A DNA stretch of 64,000 nucleotides from contig NZ_AP019400.1 in NCBI RefSeq assembly GCF_004295585.1, forward strand, positions 2,509,501 through 2,573,500, in the 5' to 3' direction. Both the position numbers and the translations under genes were made by a program. Position 1 is the first letter of the stretch. Each line of letters begins with the position of its first letter. Origin of the DNA: Cohnella abietis (GTDB taxonomy: Bacteria; Bacillota; Bacilli; Paenibacillales; Paenibacillaceae). Positions 17,971 to 27,085 of the stretch are shown here, piece by piece. Under the pieces are notes generated by a model. It was not told the DNA's origin. It was given only the letters and a program-made list of their open reading frames with translations, and ran no database searches.

Positions 17971-18897
17971 ATGAATACCGACAGGTTTCACCGTAAAGCA
18001 TCGTTCAGAGAAGCTCTCTCGGCTTATGTATTATTAGCTCCCGCAGTTATATTGTTCCTTGTTATTGGATTATTCACAGTGCTGTTTTCCATATGGTTGT
18101 CCTTTTACCATTTAGGTCAAGGTTCTTTACTTTCAAGCGCGAAATTTGCCGGGCTGGACAATTTCAAAGATTTTTTGATAGGTAGGGATCAGCTGTTAGC
18201 GGAAAGCTTCTGGAGGGCACTTGGAAATAATTTAATAATTTGCGTATCCATGGTGTTACTCGTGATTCCAATCTCGTTGGTTCTATCTGTGCTGTTGCAA
18301 AATATAACTCGGGGCGTCCGTTTTTTTAGAACCTTATTTTTACTTCCGATGGTCACCTCTTCTGTGGCGATTTATTACGTTTGGACAGGTATTTATGAAC
18401 CAGAAGGCTCCTTGAATAAAATTTTGTCAGCCGTTGGACTTGATAAGCTATTGGCAGTGAACGGTTGGATTGGTGAACTTCACACAGCTCTTCCAGCTGT
18501 TATTTTAGTCATCGTTTGGGGCGCGGTCCCTTTTACAATGATTCTTTATTTTGCTGGTCTGCAATCGATTGATCAGCATTTGTATGAATCTGCTGAAATA
18601 GATGGTGCGAATTTCTGGCGGAAGCTGTTACACATTACGTGGCCAATTCTGAAGCCCATTACGGTTATTGCGATTATTATAAACCTCAATGGAGCCATTC
18701 AAATATTTGATCAAGTATGGGTTATGACTAAGGGTGGTCCTGCAGGAACGACCGAGGTTGTTAGTGTTCTTATTTATAAAGAAGCTTTTTTGGGTACTGG
18801 CGATTTGGGTAGAGCAAATGCAATGGGTTGGACAATGTTTGCTCTCACATTTGCTCTCTCTTTAATAAGTATAAGATCACTCAGAGAGAAAGCTTAG
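17971..18897 (+). CDS. Sugar ABC transporter permease, MalF type
   Basis: Membrane permease of 308 aa with about six transmembrane segments. The EAA loop reads ESAEIDGANFWRKLLHITWPILKP. ATG 17971 has AAAGAGGTG upstream; the GTG at 17962 lies within that RBS. It is paired with the permease at 18911 and the lipoprotein at 16465. No ATPase is encoded here. Confidence 0.92.
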   Translation: MNTDRFHRKASFREALSAYVLLAPAVILFLVIGLFTVLFSIWLSFYHLGQGSLLSSAKFAGLDNFKDFLIGRDQLLAESFWRALGNNLIICVSMVLLVIPISLVLSVLLQNITRGVRFFRTLFLLPMVTSSVAIYYVWTGIYEPEGSLNKILSAVGLDKLLAVNGWIGELHTALPAVILVIVWGAVPFTMILYFAGLQSIDQHLYESAEIDGANFWRKLLHITWPILKPITVIAIIINLNGAIQIFDQVWVMTKGGPAGTTEVVSVLIYKEAFLGTGDLGRANAMGWTMFALTFALSLISIRSLREKA

Positions 18898-18910
18898 GAG
18901 GGGTTAGGTT

Positions 18911-19741
18911 GTGAGGCTGAAATATCTTAATAAAACTATCGTCTATATGTTATTAATCATTTGGGCGCTGCTATCCATCTATCCTCTGCTTTGGATGATC
19001 GGTGCTTCCCTTAAGGACCAGGCAGAAGTGTTCTCTAGTTATTCTTTATTTCCGGACAATGTATGGCATTGGAATACTTATGTAGAGGTATGGAATCGAA
19101 TAGAGTTTTTCAAATATTTTCTCAACAGTGTTAATGTGACCTTCTGGACTTTAGTGGGTATTATTCTTTTGTTCACGATGGCAGGCTTTGCATTTGCAAA
19201 GCTAGAATTTAAGGGGAAGTCATTCCTGTTTTACATGTTTTTGGGCATGATGTTTGTACCGGGAATTACGGTATTAATCCCTCTTTATTTAACAGAAAGC
19301 TCATTGCATCTACTAGACTCTCATCTTGGGTTGATCTTACCGATGGTGAATGGTTCAGCACCGATTGCTATCTTTTTATTTCGAAATTATTTCCGTTCCA
19401 TTCCTCATGAGATTTATGAATCTGTGAAAATGGAAGGCGCAAGCATATTCAGAATACTGTTCCAGATTTATATTCCATTAGCTGTACCTGCCATAGCAAC
19501 CATTACAATTATGAACTTCCTTAGTTCATGGAATTCGCTAGTATTACCGATGGTTTTGCTTAATAGCCAGAAATTATTCACCTTACCTTTGGCAATCATT
19601 TTTCTAGATACAGGCGTATTTCGTCAATGGAATGTATTAATGGCGGGTTCATTAATCGCGGTTGGGCCTGTCATTCTAGCCTTCATCTTCTTCCAAAAGT
19701 ACTATATTCAAGGGTTGTCCTCAGGTGCAATTAAATCATAA
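18911..19741 (+). CDS. Sugar ABC transporter permease, MalG type
   Basis: Membrane permease of 276 aa with GTG start and a strong RBS (AGGAGGGG). The EAA loop is ESVKMEGASIFRILFQIYIPLAVPA, and the protein ends in YYIQGLSSGAIKS. It lies 13 bases after the previous permease and 17 before the next gene. Confidence 0.92.
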   Translation: MRLKYLNKTIVYMLLIIWALLSIYPLLWMIGASLKDQAEVFSSYSLFPDNVWHWNTYVEVWNRIEFFKYFLNSVNVTFWTLVGIILLFTMAGFAFAKLEFKGKSFLFYMFLGMMFVPGITVLIPLYLTESSLHLLDSHLGLILPMVNGSAPIAIFLFRNYFRSIPHEIYESVKMEGASIFRILFQIYIPLAVPAIATITIMNFLSSWNSLVLPMVLLNSQKLFTLPLAIIFLDTGVFRQWNVLMAGSLIAVGPVILAFIFFQKYYIQGLSSGAIKS

Positions 19742-19758
19742 CTAAGGAGTGTTCGAAT

Positions 19759-21300
19759 ATGAATCTTATTCCTACAACTGCGGGAACATCGTTGAATTAT
19801 TGGTGTACTTGGGCGACACAGAATTTTGGGCGAGAGGATCAGCTTGATGAAGCAGTGGATGCTTCTAAGTTCGAAGGGGACCAAGGAGCGCAATTAAGCA
19901 GAAACTATCTGAATGAAGAAATTGTATTTGGAGAAAACGGTTGGATTCATCAGTTCCCAGAAATAAGAAGCGATCTTTACTTTATGTTTGATTATGGTTG
20001 GGATGTTCCGTACAACGATAATTCAGGTCAAGGAGATTGGGTTTTCGGTTCACTTGAGCTTTCGGAGGAACGTTTTCCATCCTGCTCAGGGATTCCAGAA
20101 GAACGATTGAAGAAGCTTAATGATAAGGTGAAGTCTTATGGGTGGAAGGGGGCAGGGCTTTGGATTGCCGCCCAAGCCATTGGTGACGGTGAAAATGGTG
20201 TGCGGATGGAAGAAGATCTGCTGGAGCCTTATTGGTGCGAGCGTTTACGTTGGAGTCGCGAGGCTGGTATTGAATATTGGAAGGTTGATTTAGGAGCAAG
20301 AGCGGACAGCCTATCCTTTCGCGAATGGTTAACAGAGTTGGGTAGAAGAGAAGCTCCCAATCTACGAATTGAACACGCAGTTTGCGTAGGTCCGCTTAAT
20401 AATGAGCAGGGCTCCGGTCATTTCGCACAATGGGGAGAGATTCCTGATAAGTTTGTCTCTGCTGCTCAATTCTCTGATGTATTTCGTTCCTATGATGTAC
20501 TGACCCAAACATCGGTGGCTACAACGCTGGATCGACTCGCTTATGTATTTCAACATGCCGTTGCACGACCTGACCGCATAGGTATTGTTAATTGTGAAGA
20601 TGAAGTTTACATAGGGGCGGTATTGGGCTGTTCAATTGGTATTATGCGTTCCACCTATTGGATCGCTCCGATCGTTCCAGGTTATTGTCCTCAGCTGCAG
20701 CACAAGCGAATGGCAGAAACAACACGGGCTGTGCATTGGCAAAGAATCGCCCCTAACTTCGGGCTTGGGGAAGGTCAACTGCAAGTCAGTAATGAAATTC
20801 TGCAGGATACTTGGTTCTGTGAAAAGGGAGACACTTGGGCAGGCTGGCTCATTGGTAAAGAAGTCTTGCAGCATGCACCTGCTGTCTTGGCACGAGGAAT
20901 GGAGTGTCCAACCGTTCAATCGGAGGGAGAGGCGCCATTCGTCATTGCATCCAAGCACCCTAATGGTGCTATTGCGATAGCTACACTCCCTCGTACCACT
21001 AAGGCAAAGGGTATTTACTATCCCATAGCTGATATAAAGGTAAACATTGGAGAAGGGAAGCATCCCATTGGGGTATTTGGTGAATTTGGCTCCCTTACTT
21101 TAGAGGTTTCTCATTTACCGGAAGAAGTGACCGTTTGGGCACAGGATTTATGTTCGGATCAGGCTTTGGACATCACGAAGGATGTTGTGTTTAGGAATGG
21201 ACAGGTTATTATTCCTGGGGAATTGCTTCAAAGGATCGGAACATTAGGACAAGCTGTTGGAGATATTTCTGATCCGGGTCTCGTTCTTGTTCTTGAATGA
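19759..21300 (+). CDS. Uncharacterised GH-D-like (alpha-galactosidase-like) protein
   Basis: Cytoplasmic protein of 513 aa with no signal peptide. I do not recognise a named family, but the middle looks like a TIM barrel of the GH27/GH36 type. GIEYWKVDLG resembles the nucleophile strand (Y-x-K-x-D), and FSDVFRSYDVL resembles the acid/base Asp region. SDLYFMFDYGWDVP and GWKGAGLWIAAQ fit barrel strands. About 150 C-terminal residues look like a beta-sandwich. ATG 19759 follows AAGGAG. As last gene of the GH38/importer run it may be a glycosidase for the same imported glycan. Confidence 0.6.
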   Translation: MNLIPTTAGTSLNYWCTWATQNFGREDQLDEAVDASKFEGDQGAQLSRNYLNEEIVFGENGWIHQFPEIRSDLYFMFDYGWDVPYNDNSGQGDWVFGSLELSEERFPSCSGIPEERLKKLNDKVKSYGWKGAGLWIAAQAIGDGENGVRMEEDLLEPYWCERLRWSREAGIEYWKVDLGARADSLSFREWLTELGRREAPNLRIEHAVCVGPLNNEQGSGHFAQWGEIPDKFVSAAQFSDVFRSYDVLTQTSVATTLDRLAYVFQHAVARPDRIGIVNCEDEVYIGAVLGCSIGIMRSTYWIAPIVPGYCPQLQHKRMAETTRAVHWQRIAPNFGLGEGQLQVSNEILQDTWFCEKGDTWAGWLIGKEVLQHAPAVLARGMECPTVQSEGEAPFVIASKHPNGAIAIATLPRTTKAKGIYYPIADIKVNIGEGKHPIGVFGEFGSLTLEVSHLPEEVTVWAQDLCSDQALDITKDVVFRNGQVIIPGELLQRIGTLGQAVGDISDPGLVLVLE

Positions 21301-21330
21301 GGTGGTGATTTAATCATTACGGGTTTAATT

Positions 21331-21350
21331 CTCCGCAGCTTGCTGCGGGG
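21331..21350. terminator. Short GC-rich hairpin after importer operon
   Basis: CTCCGCAGC and GCTGCGGGG (one G-T pair) with a 2-base loop, 30 bases after the stop. No T run follows, so termination is only moderately supported. Confidence 0.45.
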
Positions 21351-21382
21351 AAGCTAATGATGAGTCGATATGGGCTTTTTAA

Positions 21383-21396
21383 TGTAAGCGCTTAAT
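21383..21396 (+). promoter_or_regulatory. cre-like site (CcpA)
   Basis: TGTAAGCGCTTAAT carries the palindromic core TAAGCGCTTA and matches the cre consensus except at the C near the right end. It lies about 100 bases before the surface-protein gene, suggesting carbon catabolite control of that gene. Confidence 0.5.
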
Positions 21397-21483
21397 AATG
21401 AATGACAAGTGGAAACGTCACCCCACAGGCTGCAATTTGCATCGGCGAATGCCGAGAGGCTATGAAATATGAGGAGGATGAAT

Positions 21484-24400
21484 ATGAAAAATACTTATGT
21501 TAAGAAGTGGATGATTTTTCTCATGATCGGGTGTATGATGCTCCCGTATTTCAGCCTCGCATCCGCAGCGGAGTCTATCAGGTCGGATGTGCATGGTCAT
21601 TGGGCGGAAAGCCAATTGAATCAATGGTTGGATAAAGGGCTTATTAAAGGTTATGCGGATGGTACTGTGAAGCCGAACAACCCCGTTACACGAGCTGAAT
21701 TGACCGCGCTCATTAACCGTGCTTTCGGATTTACAGAGAAGGCGGAGATCAGCTTTGGGGATATGACCCCTGGTAACTGGGCCTATATAGAAGCTGCGAT
21801 AGCCGTTAAAGCGGGTTATATAAAGGGTGAACCAGGCGGTGCTTTCGGAGGTGGCAATAAAGCAAGCAGACAAGAGCTTGCTGTGATCGTCAGCAGATTG
21901 TTAAACCTGCAAGACGATGAAGCTACCGCGAATACCTATGTGGATGCTGCCTTGTTAGCTTCATGGAGTAAAGCGGCTATAGGAGCGGTATCTTCCAAGA
22001 AAATTATGCAAGGGTACGGGGACCGAACGTTCCGACCTCAAGCTCAGTTTACGCGTGCAGAATTGATCGTAACACTGGATAGAGCAATGAAGGTAATGGC
22101 GATGCAAGACCCAATAGAGAAAGCTAAAGCAACACCAGCGCCAGAAGCAACGCCTACACCGGCGCCGGGAGCAACCGCCACGTCAACACCAGAACCAACG
22201 GCAACACCAGAACCAACGGCAACACCAGAACCAACGGCAACACCAGAACCAACAGCAACACGAATTGTTCCTTTAACGACTTTGGGGCCCAAAATTGGTG
22301 GAAATCCCTCGGGAGATGTAATTAGATATACGGTGACCAATGACAGCATTAATATTAATAAATATGTATTTACGAGATTTTCCAATATAGGAAGCGGTTC
22401 TTACACAACACTTATTGGCGATAGCCTTGAGTATGATGTGAAATTAAATAATAGGCTGGATGGCGCTGGTGGGGTAGATATTGTTTTTACTGATAATACA
22501 ACGCTTAGGGACAGTGGTGCAGTAGATGGGAACTATATTGGCGCAGCTCCTCATAAGGATATCTCGTCCCTTGCTACGAATACTTGGTATCATAGAAAGA
22601 TACCTTTACCTGCAGGGAAAACAGTTTCATACTGGCTATTTGCTGGCGAGAATGACACAGATAATTTAACTTATAGTGCAGATTATGACAATATAGTGAT
22701 TACCAATAATAATATAACTAAACTCACGGTATATAGTGAGGGGAATACAGATGTAAATCAGCTTTCTTTTACTGATGGTCCAACAGCGGATATTAAAACA
22801 GTAACTAATGCATATGGCGGCAACCCAAATGGGGATGTGTTGAATTTCACGGTAAACAACAGTAGCAGTGGGATGTATAAATATAGCTATTGGACATTTT
22901 CTAAAGAGGGCTCTGGAAGCTACGTATTTAAAGCAGGAGATTATGTTGAATATGATGTAAATATTGTCGGTGCAGTAGTCGGTGCTGGTGGCATTGAAAT
23001 TATGAACACGGATGAAACTTACTTTAGGGATAGTGGATGGGTAGATCAAAACCTGGTAGGTGGTGAACCTTGGGCGAGTGTCGAACTAGCATATGGGAAG
23101 TGGTACCATAGAAAACTCAAGGTTCCAGATAGTTTAATAGGTAAGACTATTAACCACTGGAACGTAGTTGGTCAAAATTATACGGATAACCTCACTTATT
23201 CTGCGAACTACGATAATATAGCCGTTACAAATAATGGAGTAGAGCAATTAGTAGCCTATAAAGAAGGTTTACCGGACGTGAATCATCTTTATTTTTCAGA
23301 TAATGTAAATTCAGCAAGCTTAACCGTACAACCTAGTACTGCTGTTCGTAATACGGGGCATGCAAATGTAGGTATAGCGAGTGGAACAGCGCTCAAGATG
23401 ACTGTATTGAATGATAACATTACTACAGATAAAAGTGTTAGATGGCAGTTTTCGAATGAGGGAAGTGGGACTAGTACATTCGAGAATGGTGACTATATTG
23501 AATATGATGTCTTTATCGACGGTCAAGCAGTAGGCGCAGGTGGAATTGATATAAGAACAACGGATGATAGCTATCTTTCTGATAGCGTTTGGTATGACCA
23601 GTATGGACTAAAAGGAGCGCCAGAAACGAATTTAACCTCGTTTACAAAGGGTGGTTGGTACCATAGAAAGATGCAAGTTCCTTCTTCCATGGTGGGTAAG
23701 ACGATCTCTACCTGGTATTTATACCAGCACAATAATGAGCCGGGTAAAACATACACTGTTTATTATGATAACGTATTAATTACTAATGAATCAGGAGTAA
23801 AGCTGGTTGCCTATACGGATGGTGATCCGAGCTTAAATGAACAAGACACACAAAGCGGGATAAGCGCTGTTTCGTTAATCGCTAGTCCTGTTGCGGATAT
23901 AGGTAAACCCAACAATGCTATCGCCAAGTTTAATGTCGTGAATGATACGATATTAAATGAGGATAAGTCTATCTATCGTGAAATTTCAAACAACGGTTCA
24001 GGCAGTTATATTTATGCTGCTGGGGATTATGTAGAATATGATGTGAAAATTGAGGGTGCAGTAGATGGCGCTGGTGGTATTGAAATTACAAACACGGATG
24101 GGACAAGCTTCAAAGATAGTGGCTGGATTGACCAGAATGGTATTAGTGGTCACCCTGAAGCCGACTTGAGTAGCAAGGCTAGTAATGTTTGGTATCATAG
24201 AAAATTAAAAATACCAGATTCTATGATAGGAAAAGAAATGAGTAAAAGCTTCTTTGTCGGTGAAAATAAAACATCTGGACAAAACTACACTGCCTATTAT
24301 GATAATTTCGCGATAACGAATAGTGGAGCTAAGAAGGTTGATATTTTTAGTGATGGGATCTTAAGCTTAAATGCTATAGGGACTCAAGTAGGGACAGCAT

Positions 24401-26964
24401 CTGACCATTTGGAGGTCATACCCTATTTCAACATTACGACTGCTTCTCCGGAATTGATAACGACAGCTTATACGTATAACGACAAGGTAATTGCGTCTTT
24501 TAAAGCCTCTGATTTCGGTGCAACTGGAGATGGAGTTACCGATGATACTGCTGCCATCCAAAATGCAATAGACGCTGCCTACAGGGATGGCGGAGGAGTT
24601 GTCTATATTGGGGCCGGTAATTATGTTGTAAGAACGCATCTTAGAATACCAAACGGCATCACCTTAAGAGGTGAGTGGCAGAATCCAGACATTTATAGCT
24701 CGAATACAGGTACTGTATTGATGGCGTATGAAGGTAAGGGAAATGAAAATGCAACCCCATTTATCACCATGGATGGCAGCACTGGCCTTATGTATGTGAA
24801 TATTTGGTACCCAGAACAAGATTATTCCAATGTTCAGTTATATCCATGGACCATTCAGCAGGCTCCAGGAGATAATATGACGATTGAAAATGTAACTCTG
24901 GTAAACTCATATAAGGGAATAAGAATGGGACCAGAGGTTAATGAATTGCATTATTTACACAATGTATACGGAACTCCATTAAATAGGGGGATCTATATCG
25001 ATTATACAACCGATGTAGGTAGGCTTGAAGGCATACACTTTGAACCTAAATATTGGAAAAATTCTGGTTTTGCAGGAGCACCAGCATCACCTGAAGGTGA
25101 ACAGATCTTAAGAGACTATACAACAACAAATGGAATAGGCATTTACCAGGGGCGATCAGACTGGCAATATGCGTATGACATAACTTTGAAAGGATATTAT
25201 ATAGGGGTTTACTTTAGGGCAACCGAGCATGGAGCGGGTCATGGTCAATACTTTAAGCTTAATATTGATGAAGGAAAGATAGGCGTTCAATTGGATCATG
25301 TACACTATTTCGGATTCACAATAGCCAATAGTACCATTAATGCAACCGTGGGGACCGATCCAGTAGCTATTTTATCCAATTTGGGTTATAAGAAGACGGT
25401 CGTACAGTTTACTAATGTGACTATCGGTGGCACTCCGAATACGGCTGTCAGGTCAACAGATGATGGAACATTATCCTTTCAGAATTGTATATTCACAGAT
25501 TGGGGATATCAAGGCGGAGCCTACGCAGTTGATGCTCTCAAAGGTACAATTACGCTAGAAGGATGTAAATTTCAGGCGAGCAAAAGCAATATTCAATTAG
25601 GTTCAGATGTTGTTTCGGCAGCCATACTGGGAAATACATTTAATGGGACTCCGGTGATCAATAATTTAAGCTCCGGTGATGTCGTAATCGATCATTCTGA
25701 TTACCATTTTACGCAATTGGATGTTACTGAACACACTTATCGTTCTAGCGATCCTGTACCTACATCAAATCATTTTTATGATGTAAAGGCAGCCTTTAAT
25801 GCCAAAGGCGACGGCTTAACAGACGATACGAGTGCAATTCAAGCGGCATTAAATGATGCATCAAGTTCAGGTGGGACGGTTTATTTACCTGCGGGGGTAT
25901 ATGTTGTTTATGGCTCACTTTCCGTTCCGAGTGGTGTTGAATTAAGAGGGGTTTCGGATGCTCCGCATCATGCAACTGGATTGGGAAGCGTTATCTTTGC
26001 TTACGGAGGAAAAAATAATAGTAGTGGCACTCCGTTAATTAGCCTTGAATCTAATAGTGGTGTTAGAGGTGTAATGATCTATTATCCGGAGCAGGATATT
26101 CTTAATGTCACACCTTATCCATGGACGATTCGCGGAAACGGACCAGGTGCATGGGTGATAGACACCGTGTTGACAAATTCATACCAGGGTATAGATTTTG
26201 CAACAAACCAGAGTGATGGTCATTTTATTGACTATGTTACAGGAGCTCCACTTAAAACAGGAATAGCTGTAGGGAATAGTGCAACAGAAGGATGGGTGCA
26301 AAATGTTAATTTTAATCCTCATAATTGGGGAAGAGTTCAAATTGCAGGTGCAGCTGCAGAACGGTTGATCGCGCAACATAACACTGAAAATCTAGATGCT
26401 TTTGTAGTGGGCAGTGTTGGTAATGAGCATTTGTTTAATAATTTCGTATTTGCCACTAAGAATGGAATGCACTTTATAGAGAAAGATGGTATTAGTCCTA
26501 GTGCGACAGTTATCGGATTTGGATCGGATGATAGTAAAATTGGCATAAACATTGAAGCTGTCGGCACAAACGGGCTTAACTTTATTAACACTCAAGTCGC
26601 GGCTTTTGATTCCACATTAATGAAAAATATTTATATTAATAGTAATAGCAATAATAAGATCAATCTGTTTGGAACGATGTTATGGGGCTATGGACAACTG
26701 TATAGTATAGATATTGCCAGTGGGAATGTATCCATCCTACAAGCTAATCTGCATAATGTGCATGAAACGCCAAGTGCCATTAACATTCATGTAACAGGAG
26801 GTACTGTTGATATTAACAATAGTTATTTTCAGCAAAGTACGCCACAGATCTATATAGGTGCCGGGGTAACAAATGTAGATGTAATAGGCAATATACTCAA
26901 TGCACCATCGAATGTTGTAAGTGACTCAAGTAGCGCAGTCATTTCCAATAATATAACCAGATAG
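21484..26964 (+). CDS. Giant SLH-anchored surface protein with two pectate-lyase-type beta-helices
   Basis: Secreted cell-wall protein of about 1826 aa; ATG 21484 has AGGAGG 6 bases upstream. In order: a signal peptide; three S-layer homology domains (about 30-205; DVHGHWAESQLNQWLDKGLI, GYGDRTFRPQAQFTRAEL) that bind wall polymers; a Pro/Thr/Glu linker with a PEPTAT repeat; four related modules of about 170 aa (about 265-965) sharing SGSY, EYDV, GAGGIEI, WYHRK and YDNI/F motifs; then two Pectate_lyase_3-type beta-helix domains (about 1005-1420 and 1425-1826), each opening with A-x-GDG-x-TDDT-x-AIQ. Similar domains act on pectin or other plant polysaccharides. The four modules look like beta-sandwich binding domains; their ligand is unknown. 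Confidence 0.85.
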   Translation: MKNTYVKKWMIFLMIGCMMLPYFSLASAAESIRSDVHGHWAESQLNQWLDKGLIKGYADGTVKPNNPVTRAELTALINRAFGFTEKAEISFGDMTPGNWAYIEAAIAVKAGYIKGEPGGAFGGGNKASRQELAVIVSRLLNLQDDEATANTYVDAALLASWSKAAIGAVSSKKIMQGYGDRTFRPQAQFTRAELIVTLDRAMKVMAMQDPIEKAKATPAPEATPTPAPGATATSTPEPTATPEPTATPEPTATPEPTATRIVPLTTLGPKIGGNPSGDVIRYTVTNDSININKYVFTRFSNIGSGSYTTLIGDSLEYDVKLNNRLDGAGGVDIVFTDNTTLRDSGAVDGNYIGAAPHKDISSLATNTWYHRKIPLPAGKTVSYWLFAGENDTDNLTYSADYDNIVITNNNITKLTVYSEGNTDVNQLSFTDGPTADIKTVTNAYGGNPNGDVLNFTVNNSSSGMYKYSYWTFSKEGSGSYVFKAGDYVEYDVNIVGAVVGAGGIEIMNTDETYFRDSGWVDQNLVGGEPWASVELAYGKWYHRKLKVPDSLIGKTINHWNVVGQNYTDNLTYSANYDNIAVTNNGVEQLVAYKEGLPDVNHLYFSDNVNSASLTVQPSTAVRNTGHANVGIASGTALKMTVLNDNITTDKSVRWQFSNEGSGTSTFENGDYIEYDVFIDGQAVGAGGIDIRTTDDSYLSDSVWYDQYGLKGAPETNLTSFTKGGWYHRKMQVPSSMVGKTISTWYLYQHNNEPGKTYTVYYDNVLITNESGVKLVAYTDGDPSLNEQDTQSGISAVSLIASPVADIGKPNNAIAKFNVVNDTILNEDKSIYREISNNGSGSYIYAAGDYVEYDVKIEGAVDGAGGIEITNTDGTSFKDSGWIDQNGISGHPEADLSSKASNVWYHRKLKIPDSMIGKEMSKSFFVGENKTSGQNYTAYYDNFAITNSGAKKVDIFSDGILSLNAIGTQVGTASDHLEVIPYFNITTASPELITTAYTYNDKVIASFKASDFGATGDGVTDDTAAIQNAIDAAYRDGGGVVYIGAGNYVVRTHLRIPNGITLRGEWQNPDIYSSNTGTVLMAYEGKGNENATPFITMDGSTGLMYVNIWYPEQDYSNVQLYPWTIQQAPGDNMTIENVTLVNSYKGIRMGPEVNELHYLHNVYGTPLNRGIYIDYTTDVGRLEGIHFEPKYWKNSGFAGAPASPEGEQILRDYTTTNGIGIYQGRSDWQYAYDITLKGYYIGVYFRATEHGAGHGQYFKLNIDEGKIGVQLDHVHYFGFTIANSTINATVGTDPVAILSNLGYKKTVVQFTNVTIGGTPNTAVRSTDDGTLSFQNCIFTDWGYQGGAYAVDALKGTITLEGCKFQASKSNIQLGSDVVSAAILGNTFNGTPVINNLSSGDVVIDHSDYHFTQLDVTEHTYRSSDPVPTSNHFYDVKAAFNAKGDGLTDDTSAIQAALNDASSSGGTVYLPAGVYVVYGSLSVPSGVELRGVSDAPHHATGLGSVIFAYGGKNNSSGTPLISLESNSGVRGVMIYYPEQDILNVTPYPWTIRGNGPGAWVIDTVLTNSYQGIDFATNQSDGHFIDYVTGAPLKTGIAVGNSATEGWVQNVNFNPHNWGRVQIAGAAAERLIAQHNTENLDAFVVGSVGNEHLFNNFVFATKNGMHFIEKDGISPSATVIGFGSDDSKIGINIEAVGTNGLNFINTQVAAFDSTLMKNIYINSNSNNKINLFGTMLWGYGQLYSIDIASGNVSILQANLHNVHETPSAINIHVTGGTVDINNSYFQQSTPQIYIGAGVTNVDVIGNILNAPSNVVSDSSSAVISNNITR
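22186..22257 (+). repeat. 18-bp tandem repeat, four copies (PEPTAT linker)
   Basis: Four head-to-tail copies of ACACCAGAACCAACGGCA, the last with one change, inside the surface-protein gene. They encode a Pro-Thr-Glu linker between the SLH domains and the repeated modules. Near-identity at DNA level suggests recent slippage expansion, so copy number may vary between strains. Confidence 0.92.
22276..24380 (+). repeat. Four tandem ~170-aa modules within surface protein
   Basis: Modules at about 22276-22780, 22790-23310, 23320-23860 and 23860-24380. Shared landmarks are T-V-x-N-D-x-I, a GSGSY or GSGTS turn, D-Y-x-EYDV, GAGGIEI/IDI, D-S-x-W-x-D, WYHRK, a P-x-S-M/L-x-GK segment and Y-YDN. They are diverged in DNA, so the duplication is old. 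They look like a carbohydrate-binding or spacer module that I cannot assign to a family. Confidence 0.8.
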
Positions 26965-27003
26965 AAGCTTTCCAAGGTGACGGTCAGGTCGTAACAGTTG
27001 TAC

Positions 27004-27044
27004 ACCAAAAGCACGCAGGAGTTAACCTCTTGTATGCTTTTGGT
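27004..27044. terminator. Hairpin after surface-protein gene
   Basis: Outer stem ACCAAAAGCA/TGCTTTTGGT with an inner CAGGAG/CTCTTG stem, one G-T pair. It lies 40 bases after the stop and before the alpha-galactosidase start, and GGTTTATTA follows. It probably terminates the surface-protein mRNA. It also argues that the alpha-galactosidase starts at 27086 rather than at ATG 27053. Confidence 0.6.
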
Positions 27045-27085
27045 GGTTTATTATGCCCGATATTCGATTGAAAAGAGGAATCTCC

